Shown one piece after another: positions 24,521-31,650 of a stretch of 31,650 nt of DNA (its first letter is position 1; each line of letters opens with the position of its first letter). The notes beneath the pieces are model-generated. The model was not told the origin of the DNA, did no database searches, and was given only the letters and a program-made list of their open reading frames with translations. Origin of the DNA: an uncultured Blautia sp. (GTDB lineage Bacteria > Bacillota > Clostridia > Lachnospirales > Lachnospiraceae); assembly GCA_900542045.1 (NCBI GenBank), contig UQMI01000041.1, positions 1-31,650 on the forward strand, written 5' to 3'. Made by a program: the position numbers and the translations under genes.

Positions 24521-24757
24521 AATTTCCTCCTTCTGACGCATTCACTGCGTCAATAATGGTATGCCATGCGCATTTCCCGCATCAATGTATATGGTCAGAC
24601 GGATATTCCCAATCCGCTCTGATGCCTGCTCCAAATTTCACAGCCGCTTCGCTGCTTCCATTGAAATAAGTAATTATTCATCCTGTACCCTGTCCCAGAC
24701 AGGGAACATTTCTTTATCATATACCTTTTTCTTTCATTCGTAAAGCTTTTTATGATG
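24521..24757 (-). promoter_or_regulatory. Long structured leader of argC
   Basis: The minus-strand leader contains several hairpins: CCCTGTC/GACAGGG around a three-base loop (24688-24704), a CGGAT/ATCCG stem nested in a GCATCA/TGATGC stem (about 24580-24630), ATGCG/CGCAT near 24565-24585, and TGACGCA/TGCGTCA (24534-24552) directly before the ribosome binding site. A further ARG-box-like site lies at 24662-24680 (TGAAATAA..TAATTATTCA). No T-box signature (no AGGGTGGNACCGCG) is visible. The leader may control argC translation or read-through. Confidence 0.45.
24537..24586 (-). repeat. Two copies of an 18-base element before argC
   Basis: On the minus strand ATTGACGCAGTGAATGCG (24537-24554) and ATTGATGCGGGAAATGCG (24569-24586) agree at 14 of 18 positions, 32 bases apart. 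A third similar copy lies at about 22869-22886 before argJ. The copies near argC and argJ are followed at the same distance by the ribosome binding site. Confidence 0.55.
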
Positions 24758-24763
24758 TGCATG

Positions 24764-24792
24764 ATTATACATTATCATTGCATAATATGCAA
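24764..24792 (-). promoter_or_regulatory. argC operon promoter with ARG box over the -35
   Basis: On the minus strand TTGCAT (24787-24792), 17-base spacer, TATAAT (24764-24769). The -35 lies inside the palindrome TTGCATAATATGCAA (24778-24792). Confidence 0.75.
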
Positions 24793-24793
24793 G
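24777..24793. promoter_or_regulatory. ARG box-like palindrome, argC side
   Basis: TTGCATAATATGCAA is palindromic apart from its centre and resembles ArgR/AhrC half sites (ATGCA/TGCAT with an AT centre). Binding would block the argC -35 box. Confidence 0.6.
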
Positions 24794-24827
24794 TTTTTCT
24801 TTTATTTTATTATTTTTTCATTTTATG

Positions 24828-24857
24828 CTTGCATATTTATGAAATGTATTGTATATT
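24828..24857 (+). promoter_or_regulatory. argG promoter with ARG box over the -35
   Basis: TTGCAT (24829-24834), 17-base spacer, TATATT (24852-24857). The ARG-box-like sequence CTTGCATATTTATGAA (24828-24843) covers the -35 box. The leader of about 65 bases reaches AAGGAGG before argG. Confidence 0.7.
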
Positions 24858-24927
24858 ATCACATAGCAAATCATTAGAAGATACACCCTGTAGGAATATG
24901 GGGAATTACCTGAAGGAGGATATAGAA

Positions 24928-26163
24928 ATGAAAGAAAAAGTCGTTTTGGCATATTCCGGTGGTCTGGATACCACAGCTATCATTCCATGGCTGAAGGAAA
25001 ATTTTGATTATGAAGTCATCTGCTGCTGCGTGGACTGCGGACAGGGCAATGAGCTGGAGGGGCTGGACGAACGCGCCAAATTATCCGGTGCTTCCAAATT
25101 ATATATCGAAAATATTGTAGATGAATTCTGCGATGAATATATCATGCCCTGTGTAAAAGCAGGCGCTGTTTACGAAAACAAATATCTGCTGGGAACTTCT
25201 ATGGCCCGTCCGGCCATCGCCAAACGTCTGGTGGAAATTGCCAGAAAAGAAGGAGCGTCTGCCATCTGCCACGGCGCCACAGGCAAGGGAAATGACCAGA
25301 TCCGTTTTGAACTGGGTATCAAAGCGCTGGCCCCGGATCTGAAGATCATTGCTCCCTGGCGTATGACAGATGTATGGACCATGCAGTCCCGTGAAGATGA
25401 GATTGCCTACTGCGAGGCACATGGCATTCACCTTCCATTCTCTGCCGACAGCAGCTACAGCCGCGACCGGAACTTATGGCACATCAGCCATGAGGGTCTG
25501 GAACTGGAAGATCCTTCTCAGGAACCCAATTACGACCATCTTCTGGTTCTGAGCGTGACACCGGAGAAGGCTCCCGATGAAGAAGAATACGTAACCATGA
25601 CTTTCGAAGCCGGTATCCCCAAGAGCTTAAACGGCAAAGAAATGAAAGTTTCCGAGATCATTACCGAACTGAACGCTCTGGGCGGCAAACATGGAATCGG
25701 CATTATTGATATCGTGGAAAATCGTGTGGTAGGTATGAAATCCCGCGGCGTATATGAAACACCCGGCGGAACTATCCTGATGGCTGCCCATGAGCAGCTG
25801 GAAGAGCTGGTACTGGACCGCGCAACCATGGAAGTAAAAAAAGATCTGGGCAACAAATTTGCACAGATCGTATACGAAGGAAAATGGTTCACACCGCTGC
25901 GTGAGGCAATCCAGGCCTTTATGGATGTGACCCAGCAGTATGTAACCGGAGAAGTAAAATTCAAACTGTACAAAGGAAATATCATCAAAGCCGGCACGAC
26001 TTCTCCATACAGCCTGTACAGCGAGTCTCTGGCTTCCTTCACCACAGGCGACCTGTACGATCATCACGATGCTGATGGCTTCATCACTCTGTTCGGCCTG
26101 CCTCTGAAGGTTCGCGCCATGAAGATGGCAGAGCTTGCAAAACAGCAGAATCAGGAAAAATAG
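24928..26163 (+). CDS. argG: Argininosuccinate synthase
   Basis: A 411-residue ATP-dependent ligase that joins citrulline and aspartate. The P-loop-like motif is [18 protein letters not shown], followed by [14 protein letters not shown] and the APWR region, as in all ArgG proteins. The start ATG 24928 has AAGGAGG eight bases before it; a frame extending 57 codons upstream covers the promoter and is not coding. It is divergent from the argC operon. argF and argH, which complete the pathway, are not in this window. Confidence 0.97.
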   Translation: MKEKVVLAYSGGLDTTAIIPWLKENFDYEVICCCVDCGQGNELEGLDERAKLSGASKLYIENIVDEFCDEYIMPCVKAGAVYENKYLLGTSMARPAIAKRLVEIARKEGASAICHGATGKGNDQIRFELGIKALAPDLKIIAPWRMTDVWTMQSREDEIAYCEAHGIHLPFSADSSYSRDRNLWHISHEGLELEDPSQEPNYDHLLVLSVTPEKAPDEEEYVTMTFEAGIPKSLNGKEMKVSEIITELNALGGKHGIGIIDIVENRVVGMKSRGVYETPGGTILMAAHEQLEELVLDRATMEVKKDLGNKFAQIVYEGKWFTPLREAIQAFMDVTQQYVTGEVKFKLYKGNIIKAGTTSPYSLYSESLASFTTGDLYDHHDADGFITLFGLPLKVRAMKMAELAKQQNQEK

Positions 26164-26193
26164 TATTCTTTAAATGCCTATGAGCATATTCAA

Positions 26194-26234
26194 CAGATAC
26201 GGCATGGCGATGTATTACCGTCATGCCGCATCTG
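26194..26234. terminator. Hairpin terminator after argG
   Basis: CAGATACGGCATG pairs with CATGCCGCATCTG (one mismatch) and inner bases extend it. It lies about 30 bases past argG and five bases past the end of the convergent phosphatase gene, so it can serve both. The T-rich stretch is short. Confidence 0.6.
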
Positions 26235-26238
26235 TATA

Positions 26239-26892
26239 CTAAACAATATTTTCATCAAGCATATAATGATTATGAATCAAGTTTTGATCGTAATATACCC
26301 GATCTTTTTCTATAAACCGGCTTTTTCCATTTTCCCATTTTACTATTGTAGTGGAACAATTGGCGGGTACACCCCCTTGCCAAAAATCAGACGGATCATC
26401 ATAAAGGTGATTCAGAATTCCTCGAACTGCACAGCCATGAGTTACAACAAGAATCGTATCATCTTTCCATTCATCTCTGGCAGTCAGATCCTGAAAAAAG
26501 CTTTCACCTCTCTGACATACTTGCCGAATTGTCTCTCCACCTGGAGCTCCCTTAAATTGAAACGGATTTGCATAAAATAAATCAAACTCTTTCTTTTTAC
26601 CCAGATCTTTAATTTGAGCCGCTGTCAGTCCGTCCCAATCTCCCCATGTAATTTCACGGATTCGTTCATCTGTTTCCATGGCCGCTTTTCTTCCAGCAAT
26701 AATTTCTGCTGTTTCTTTGGCACGAACAGACGGGCTGATGATCACTTTATCAAAACGGATCAAACTTAATGTTTTCGCCGTCAATTCTGCGAGTTTCTTT
26801 CCCTGATCGCTCAGGGGTACATCGCTTTCTCCCTGAAGTCTTCCCAATGCATTCCATGCAGTCTCACTGTGACGAATAAAATAAATCAACAT
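26239..26892 (-). CDS. Histidine phosphatase-family protein
   Basis: A 217-residue member of the phosphoglycerate mutase-like superfamily. The catalytic histidine lies in LIYFIRHSETAWN (R-H-S in place of the more common R-H-G), the second histidine in VVTHGCAVRGIL, and the acid pair region is EITWGDWDGLT. The length and GVPANCSTTIVKWENG end fit small phosphatases rather than true mutases. It starts 24 bases after the pdxA-type gene and is probably the last gene of the acid-sugar operon; it may dephosphorylate an excess sugar phosphate. The upstream AAGGAAGTGGGG is a fair ribosome binding site. The role is inferred from position. Confidence 0.82.
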   Translation of the reverse strand: MLIYFIRHSETAWNALGRLQGESDVPLSDQGKKLAELTAKTLSLIRFDKVIISPSVRAKETAEIIAGRKAAMETDERIREITWGDWDGLTAAQIKDLGKKKEFDLFYANPFQFKGAPGGETIRQVCQRGESFFQDLTARDEWKDDTILVVTHGCAVRGILNHLYDDPSDFWQGGVPANCSTTIVKWENGKSRFIEKDRVYYDQNLIHNHYMLDENIV

Positions 26893-26916
26893 AGCCCCAC
26901 TTCCTTTATGTCAGGC

Positions 26917-27891
26917 TTATTGTGCCTTCAGAAATTCCTCCGCAACATGCATCGACTGCTTCATATTTGTCTCATCTGCAATTCCCTTTCCAGCTATGTC
27001 AAATGCTGTCCCATGATCCACAGAAGTCCGGATAATAGGCAGGCCAATGGTACAGTTTACACACTCACTCATATATTGAAGTTTAGCCGCAATATGTCCC
27101 TGATCATGATACATTGCTATCACACCATCGTAGATTCCTTTGAGTGTTTTGCTGAATACAGTATCCGGAGGAATAGGTCCTACAGCATTGATCCCTTTTT
27201 TCTTTGCCTCTTCCACTGCCGGAATTATTTCTTTAATTTCCTCATTTCCAAACAATCCATGCTCTCCTGCATGAGGATTTAGTCCTGCTACCGCAATGCA
27301 GGGACTTTGATTTCCAGTTTTTTTCAGTGCAGAACTCATTAATTCAATACATGACAGTACGCGTTCTTTTGTCACTCTGTCGCAGGCTTCTCTCAGAGAA
27401 CAATGTGTAGAAACATGCATAATCTTCAGCGGTCCATAAAACATCATCGCGTATGTTTTAGTATTGGTCAATGTTGCAAAAATCTCTGTATGCCCGTCAT
27501 AATTATGTCCGCCCATATGTAATGCTTCTTTATTAAGAGGTCCTGTAACAACCGCTTCGATCTTTCCAGCCATAGCATCCTGAATTGATCTTTCTATATA
27601 ACGGTAAGCAGCATCTCCACACTTTGAAGACAATTTTCCAACCTCATACTGATCCATGGTAAGATGAATCGGATCAATGACATTGATACAGTCATCCTGG
27701 TATGCATCCAGATCCTCTATCTCTTTCACAGAACAACCCAAATGAAATTTTTCATTGTAGTCATTCATAATATCTGCTGCTCCATATACCACATATCTGT
27801 GCTTGAATTCTCCCACTTTTGCAAGAGCCTTCACCGTAATCTCCGGGCCTACACCTGCCGGATCTCCCATTGTAATTCCGATTACCTTCAT
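26917..27891 (-). CDS. pdxA2: PdxA-family 4-phospho-acid dehydrogenase (PdxA2 type)
   Basis: A 324-residue NAD-dependent, metal-containing dehydrogenase. Motifs include ITMGDPAGVGPEI, VTGPLNKEALHMGGHNYDGHTE, and YHDQGHIAAKLQ, all of the PdxA family. Next to a DUF1537 kinase it is most likely PdxA2, which oxidises D-threonate 4-phosphate or D-erythronate 4-phosphate and loses CO2 to give dihydroxyacetone phosphate, rather than the pyridoxal-pathway PdxA. The gap to the kinase gene is 15 bases. A role in vitamin B6 is less likely because no other pdx gene is near. Confidence 0.88.
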   Translation of the reverse strand: MKVIGITMGDPAGVGPEITVKALAKVGEFKHRYVVYGAADIMNDYNEKFHLGCSVKEIEDLDAYQDDCINVIDPIHLTMDQYEVGKLSSKCGDAAYRYIERSIQDAMAGKIEAVVTGPLNKEALHMGGHNYDGHTEIFATLTNTKTYAMMFYGPLKIMHVSTHCSLREACDRVTKERVLSCIELMSSALKKTGNQSPCIAVAGLNPHAGEHGLFGNEEIKEIIPAVEEAKKKGINAVGPIPPDTVFSKTLKGIYDGVIAMYHDQGHIAAKLQYMSECVNCTIGLPIIRTSVDHGTAFDIAGKGIADETNMKQSMHVAEEFLKAQ

Positions 27892-27906
27892 AATTGCTCT
27901 TCCTCC

Positions 27907-29112
27907 CTACTGCTTAAAATATTGAATTGCATCTACAATCGTTTTTGAATCACCAATTGAACCACCCTTGACAATGCACTGCATTCCCGGAAAGTCTCCA
28001 CCAATAAATTCAATCAGTGCCACAATCGGAGATACTTCTTTAATCAATTTTGCTCCGTGTGCATGGCAATGGTTACTCACACTGATTGCTGTGTCTCCTC
28101 CAGTAAATATACATCCACATACCGAAACTTCTTTCAGAACCTTTACCGATAATTCTCCTAATTTTTCCTGTGTAAATCTGGCAACTTCCTGCCTGGTCAT
28201 CCCATTTTGTTTTCCCACCTCTACTGCTTCCATATAATCTTCATGGGTTTTTGCACTAACAATAATTACATCCTGACCAAGCCTCATTCGCTCTACAGCT
28301 TCACAATAAGATTTTTCCAGACTTTCTCCTCTCAACAGATCCGCCACATTCATTTCCACTATTTTTGCACCGGCGTCAACGGCCATATGTACCTGCATTC
28401 TTGATGTTTCACTAATGCTTCCCACCACAGCCAAAACCGGTCGCTTTGCCTGCAAAGCAGAAAAAAGAGCATTCGCCATACCTGCCGATCCAACCCAAAG
28501 TACCTTCTTATCCTGTTTGAGTATAAACTCTGTTACAGTATATAAATCGCTGCTTTCCAAAACATCAAATGTAATAAAGGTTGCATTCTCCAAAACAAGC
28601 TGCCGATTTCTTATCTGTGCAAGAGTAAAATATTGTACTGATTCCTGAAACTCCTCTTCTAATAATACTTTCAGGTTATCTTGCTGTACCAGACACAGAG
28701 GATCTCTCATAATTTCTGTCTCGCAGATCCTCACGCCATTCATCATCAAAATACCATCCACTACGGTCCGGCCTGAATCCGGATTTGCAGGATTAAATAC
28801 AAGCAGATCCGGCTGCAGGATTTCTCTTGCCGCTGTTAATTCCGCTTTAATATTTCCACGCAATGTAGAATCAATTTTTTTATAATAATGGTCAAATTTA
28901 CATTCTTCCAGATTTTTATACAAATTCCTGACTTTTGTATAAGCCTCCTCAGGAGAAATATTCCGTGATTCCGTATCTATCACATAGGATTTATCAGGGC
29001 TGATTTCTTCCGCATCAAAAGCGATATACGCCTCAATTCCGTTTTTTGACATTTGGACGCCTGCATCTCCGGCTCCCGTAAAATCATCAGCCACCATCAA
29101 AAACCTGCCCAT
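27907..29112 (-). CDS. dtnK: Four-carbon acid sugar kinase (DUF1537)
   Basis: A 401-residue kinase of the DUF1537 family (D-threonate, D-erythronate or L-threonate kinases). It begins FLMVADDFTGAGDAGVQMSK, with the sugar-binding YYKKIDSTLRGNIKAEL, and has the C-terminal ATP-binding region GGDTAISVSNHCHAHGAKLI and a GS-rich KGGSIGDSKTIVDAI end. The start ATG 29112 has GAGGGGG upstream; a frame eight codons longer overlaps it. It lies 16 bases after the permease and 15 before pdxA2, so the operon is tight. The exact stereoisomer is not readable from sequence. Confidence 0.9.
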   Translation of the reverse strand: MGRFLMVADDFTGAGDAGVQMSKNGIEAYIAFDAEEISPDKSYVIDTESRNISPEEAYTKVRNLYKNLEECKFDHYYKKIDSTLRGNIKAELTAAREILQPDLLVFNPANPDSGRTVVDGILMMNGVRICETEIMRDPLCLVQQDNLKVLLEEEFQESVQYFTLAQIRNRQLVLENATFITFDVLESSDLYTVTEFILKQDKKVLWVGSAGMANALFSALQAKRPVLAVVGSISETSRMQVHMAVDAGAKIVEMNVADLLRGESLEKSYCEAVERMRLGQDVIIVSAKTHEDYMEAVEVGKQNGMTRQEVARFTQEKLGELSVKVLKEVSVCGCIFTGGDTAISVSNHCHAHGAKLIKEVSPIVALIEFIGGDFPGMQCIVKGGSIGDSKTIVDAIQYFKQ

Positions 29113-29128
29113 GTTTTTCCCCCTCTCT

Positions 29129-30091
29129 TTACACACTCTTCCCTTTTTTAGGATATTTTGGAGAACCGAATTTTTTTGCCCACCAACTCACTATAAACGG
29201 CACGATCAAAGCGGATAAAACTGAGGATGCTGCTACCTGAACAGTAGCAGTGGCTACAAAAGGCTCCCACACACTGTCTGCTGTTGCAATCACCGCTGGA
29301 ACTGCCACCGCATTTCCAGCCGTTGTAGCAACCGCCCAACCGGCATATCCCGGCCGTTTTCCGATTACACGATCACAGAAGCAAATAAATGCCCCTCCTA
29401 CAAAAATAGTAATCATAGAAAGAATAATGCCGGAAACCCCACCTTCCAGAATACTTACCAGATTAATGCCTGCCCCCAAGGAAAATCCAATAATTGGAAT
29501 AATCACATCACCTGCCGGTCCGAAAAATTCTGTAACCTTATGGTCAAGATTTCCAAGAATCATTCCCGCAATTACAGGAACAAGAGCTGCCACAAGACTC
29601 ATGAAAGGAATATCTGCCAAACCAGATACTCCCAATGCAACTAATGTTAGGAATGGTCCATCATTAATTGCCAGAATAGGCATACATCCACAGTCAACAT
29701 CATCCCCATACGTCTGCATCAGCGCATAATACACACTGCCATTGCTGTTTGTCACTGCACAGATAACTGCCATACTTGAAATTCCCAGAATACCTGCTGG
29801 TCCAAAAAACTTCCCGATAAAAATACCAATAACCGCTCCAATTACAAATTTGGATACTAATAGGAGCCCACCCCTTTTAATTACCGCCGGCATTTCCTTT
29901 AGCTGTAGCTTCGTTCCCATACAAAACAAAAGAATACCCAGAGCACAGGAACTTCCCGCACTCGAGAAGGTGGCTGTAGTAATTCCCCCAATCTGAAGCG
30001 CACTCGGAAAAAACGTATTAACAAGACATCCAAGTACCAATGGCACCACCATCATACCTGCCGGTATTTTTTTTAAAAATGACATAATCAT
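29129..30091 (-). CDS. KdgT-family 2-keto-3-deoxygluconate-type permease
   Basis: A 320-residue membrane protein with about ten helices. VVPLVLGCLVNTFFPSALQI and FCMGTKLQLKEMP at the N-terminus match the KdgT family, as do the NSNGSVYYALM and ATTAGNAVAVPAVI segments. The family imports 2-keto-3-deoxygluconate in enterobacteria, by proton symport. With DUF1537 kinase and PdxA2 it probably takes up a four-carbon sugar acid instead. ATG 30091 follows a GGAGGAGGA site. It is the first gene of the operon and lies behind a 335-base regulatory gap. Confidence 0.87.
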   Translation of the reverse strand: MIMSFLKKIPAGMMVVPLVLGCLVNTFFPSALQIGGITTATFSSAGSSCALGILLFCMGTKLQLKEMPAVIKRGGLLLVSKFVIGAVIGIFIGKFFGPAGILGISSMAVICAVTNSNGSVYYALMQTYGDDVDCGCMPILAINDGPFLTLVALGVSGLADIPFMSLVAALVPVIAGMILGNLDHKVTEFFGPAGDVIIPIIGFSLGAGINLVSILEGGVSGIILSMITIFVGGAFICFCDRVIGKRPGYAGWAVATTAGNAVAVPAVIATADSVWEPFVATATVQVAASSVLSALIVPFIVSWWAKKFGSPKYPKKGKSV

Positions 30092-30238
30092 AAACTGCTT
30101 CCTCCTCCGTTTTCTTTTATCATTACTTTATCCGGATAATTACTCTTTATTTACACATGGCCAATTGTGTTTAAAAGTTCTGAACGATTGTTCCTTCTAT
30201 AATTAATTTTATAATTCTAGATATTTTTTTCATAGATA

Positions 30239-30296
30239 GAAAATATTTTCATTCCTATACTTAACAGAAAATACTTTCAGAGTTGAAAATTTTGTC
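30239..30296. promoter_or_regulatory. Cluster of SorC-type operators before the acid-sugar operon
   Basis: Three sites: a perfect palindrome GAAAATATTTTC (30239-30250), GAAAATACTTTC (30267-30278, 11/12), and a weaker GAAAATTTTGTC (30285-30296). The same palindrome recurs before the regulator gene. A TTGACA (30293-30298, minus) lies beside the third site, but no good -10 follows at 17 bases, so the operon promoter is not fixed. The remainder of the 30092-30426 gap holds an extended hairpin (30370-30435) and no gene I can support. Confidence 0.65.
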
Positions 30297-30369
30297 AAAC
30301 CGCAAAAAGAAACACTTTGTACCGCCGAGAAGGACTGCTATATCTATTGATTTATGAATCATTAACACG

Positions 30370-30435
30370 ACAACATAAAATCAGGATGAGAAAAAGATCG
30401 GCTCCGTTCTTTTTCTCATCCTGATTCTATGTTGT
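30370..30435 (-). terminator. Very long hairpin at the end of the regulator gene
   Basis: Arms 30370-30396 and 30409-30435 are reverse complements at 26 of 27 positions, around a 12-base loop. The right arm contains the regulator's stop codon (TAG, 30427-30429). It is most simply a terminator for the regulator gene on the minus strand, preventing read-through into the operon promoter. No classical T run follows, although T-rich bases are inside the arms. Confidence 0.55.
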
Positions 30436-31416
30436 TAAATCCAATATCTTCGCTCCCAGATTACTATCAATAATCAACGTATCTACTAATCCTCCTTTTG
30501 CCGCAGAATACACTGCAAATGCCTTTTCCGCACCAGATGCAAGCGTTATCTTATGCGGAATTTTTTTAAACTTTTCAAATTCAACGGATATGGTTCTATC
30601 CTTGAGAGATGTACAGCATTCTTCACCTTTCCTGTTAAAAAACCGAAGCGCTATATCTCCCACAACTTCTTCTCTCCGCAGTTCTTCCAGATCCTCCGGC
30701 ACAAGATAATCCGGTTTAGCCAAAATAGTCGTTGTCTTTGGATAAAACACACCTACTCCATTAATTGCAATATTTACCCTGTCAAACATTTGATACACTT
30801 CTTCAATATTTTTTTCCTTTAGCAACAGATTTACTGTTTCTTTTGAACTCATCAAAGCATGTGTTAAAAGCGTATATTTTTTTCCCGCAAAAGCTTTAGC
30901 TATCCTATCCACAAGTGTTCTTACATCCCATTCCGGAACACTATTTGCCAAACTTCCATGAAGACTTACAAATTCTGCCTCTACTTTCTGCGCTGGATTC
31001 AGGTAATTAATCATCTGATAAATAGTGCTTCCCCAGGTAAAACCAACAACATCATCATCTTTGATAATTCTCTGCAAATAACGGGCAGCCTCCAAAGCTA
31101 CAAGTTTTTTCACATTTTCCGGTTCATCATAAGCATTTCCATCATCCTGTAAATGCACTGCCGGAGCAATAATAACCTCACTTATATTTAATGCCCGAAC
31201 AAGTTCCTGTTCTAATTTTATGCATTCAACCAACGGATCTCGAATTACGAACTCAATAATTTTTTCCTCTTTTGCCTTTTTTAATAACCGGGAAACAGTA
31301 GTAACTGAAATTCCCAGTTCCTCTCCAATCTGGCTCTGCGGTTCTTCCAAAATATAATATAAATATGCTGCTTTCAATACAAGAAATGTTGATTGATCAT
31401 ATTTATCTGTCTTCAT
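30427..31416 (-). CDS. SorC-family sugar-binding transcriptional regulator
   Basis: A 329-residue SorC/DeoR-type regulator. The N-terminal helix-turn-helix is AYLYYILEEPQSQIGEELGI then SVTTVSRLLKKAKEE, and the C-terminal ligand domain shows VVGFTWGSTIYQMINYL and ASGAEKAFAVYSAAKGGLVDTLIID, typical of the phosphosugar-binding fold. Such regulators usually bind a phosphorylated sugar or sugar acid and release DNA, or act as activators in some cases. GGAGGAGA lies before ATG 31416. It lies upstream of, and in the same direction as, the acid-sugar operon, separated by a hairpin. Palindromes before both units suggest it controls both. Confidence 0.9.
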   Translation of the reverse strand: MKTDKYDQSTFLVLKAAYLYYILEEPQSQIGEELGISVTTVSRLLKKAKEEKIIEFVIRDPLVECIKLEQELVRALNISEVIIAPAVHLQDDGNAYDEPENVKKLVALEAARYLQRIIKDDDVVGFTWGSTIYQMINYLNPAQKVEAEFVSLHGSLANSVPEWDVRTLVDRIAKAFAGKKYTLLTHALMSSKETVNLLLKEKNIEEVYQMFDRVNIAINGVGVFYPKTTTILAKPDYLVPEDLEELRREEVVGDIALRFFNRKGEECCTSLKDRTISVEFEKFKKIPHKITLASGAEKAFAVYSAAKGGLVDTLIIDSNLGAKILDLTT

Positions 31417-31444
31417 AACAGGTCTCCTCCTTCCTTATTATTTT

Positions 31445-31473
31445 ATAATACATCCTTTTGATAATATTTTCAA
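31445..31473 (-). promoter_or_regulatory. Promoter of the SorC-type regulator gene
   Basis: TTGAAA (31468-31473, minus), 17-base spacer, TATTAT (31445-31450). The -35 box is inside operator copy 31460-31471, which fits autorepression. Confidence 0.65.
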
Positions 31474-31513
31474 TCGTGAAAATTTTTTCTTTTACAGTAT
31501 TGAAAATATTTTC
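31460..31513. promoter_or_regulatory. Cluster of SorC-type operators before the regulator gene
   Basis: Three sites: GATAATATTTTC (31460-31471, 11/12), GAAAATTTTTTC (31478-31489, 11/12), and the perfect GAAAATATTTTC (31502-31513). Start-to-start spacing is 18 and 24 bases. The cluster covers the -35 box and upstream region. Confidence 0.65.
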
Positions 31514-31609
31514 AGTATTGCAATTTTTTTCTCATCCACGTATAGTAAAGCCATCAAAAGCAATAACCAATGTTTTCAAATCAAAAACTACAAAAACAGG
31601 AGCTTCCTG

Positions 31610-31644
31610 TATAATACAAATATAGGGAATTCCACGAAAGGTGG
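31610..31644 (+). promoter_or_regulatory. Promoter -10 and ribosome binding site for a gene just past the right edge
   Basis: TATAAT at 31610-31615 and AAAGGTGG at 31637-31644 point rightward; the start codon would lie in or just past the last bases. A weak -35, CTACAA, is 17 bases upstream. CAGGAGCTTCCTG just before the -10 is palindromic. The gene itself is outside the window; divergence from the regulator suggests a partner of the acid-sugar system. Confidence 0.45.
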
Positions 31645-31650
31645 TTGAGA

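Noticed and set aside
24521..24757. T-box leader before argC
   Set aside because: The conserved T-box bulge sequence and antiterminator/terminator pair are absent.
24757..24927. N-terminal extension of ArgG
   Set aside because: The 57 extra codons cover promoter and ARG box, have no ribosome binding site, and are absent from ArgG proteins.

Overview
The window reads as chromosomal DNA of a low-to-mid GC Firmicute of class Clostridia, most likely Lachnospiraceae. This rests on the AGGAGG-type ribosome binding sites, vegetative promoters with 17-base spacers, the argC-GNAT-argJ-argB-argD cluster divergent from argG, short rhodaneses that begin like MGLFDF, and the general look of the proteins. 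There are no rRNA or tRNA genes, no CRISPR array, no phage genes and no intact insertion sequence. The species cannot be named from the sequence alone.

Left part (1-7300): the start of an Rpn-type nuclease gene runs off the left edge, behind a 42-bp tandem repeat. An hflK-hflC membrane SPFH pair follows with its own terminator. Next come a small lipoprotein, an unusual GrpB/cytidine-deaminase fusion, a divergent AraC-regulator/MFS-transporter pair with back-to-back promoters, and a membrane-anchored Ig-like protein gene broken by one in-frame TGA.

Middle part (7300-19440): a Zn/Cd-type P1B ATPase with two HMA domains and a large His/Cys repeat insert sits behind an ArsR-type 12-2-12 operator, with no arsR gene beside it. 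Then come a DNA alkyl-repair protein, an orphan LigM/GcvT-like methyltransferase, a frameshifted PucR-like regulator, a rhodanese plus CoA-disulfide-reductase-rhodanese pair, a GntR regulator with a structured leader, a split chromate transporter with a dyad over its promoter, and an aldo/keto reductase with a flavodoxin-like reductase.

Right part (19440-31650): arginine biosynthesis runs as argC-GNAT-argJ-argB-argD on the minus strand and argG on the plus strand. Two divergent promoters have identical TTGCAT -35 boxes embedded in ARG-box-like palindromes. The last block is a four-carbon acid-sugar operon (KdgT-type permease, DUF1537 kinase, PdxA2-type dehydrogenase, histidine phosphatase), with a SorC-type regulator upstream. 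Six copies of a GAAAATATTTTC-like palindrome, three in front of the operon and three in front of the regulator, look like its operators. Together these genes would import and phosphorylate a tetronate-like acid, oxidise and decarboxylate it to a triose phosphate, and induce the system on demand.

The most interesting signals are the SorC operator set with its operon, the GrpB-deaminase fusion, the shared element before the argC and argJ ribosome binding sites, the metal-binding repeat insert, and the GNAT protein within the arginine operon.
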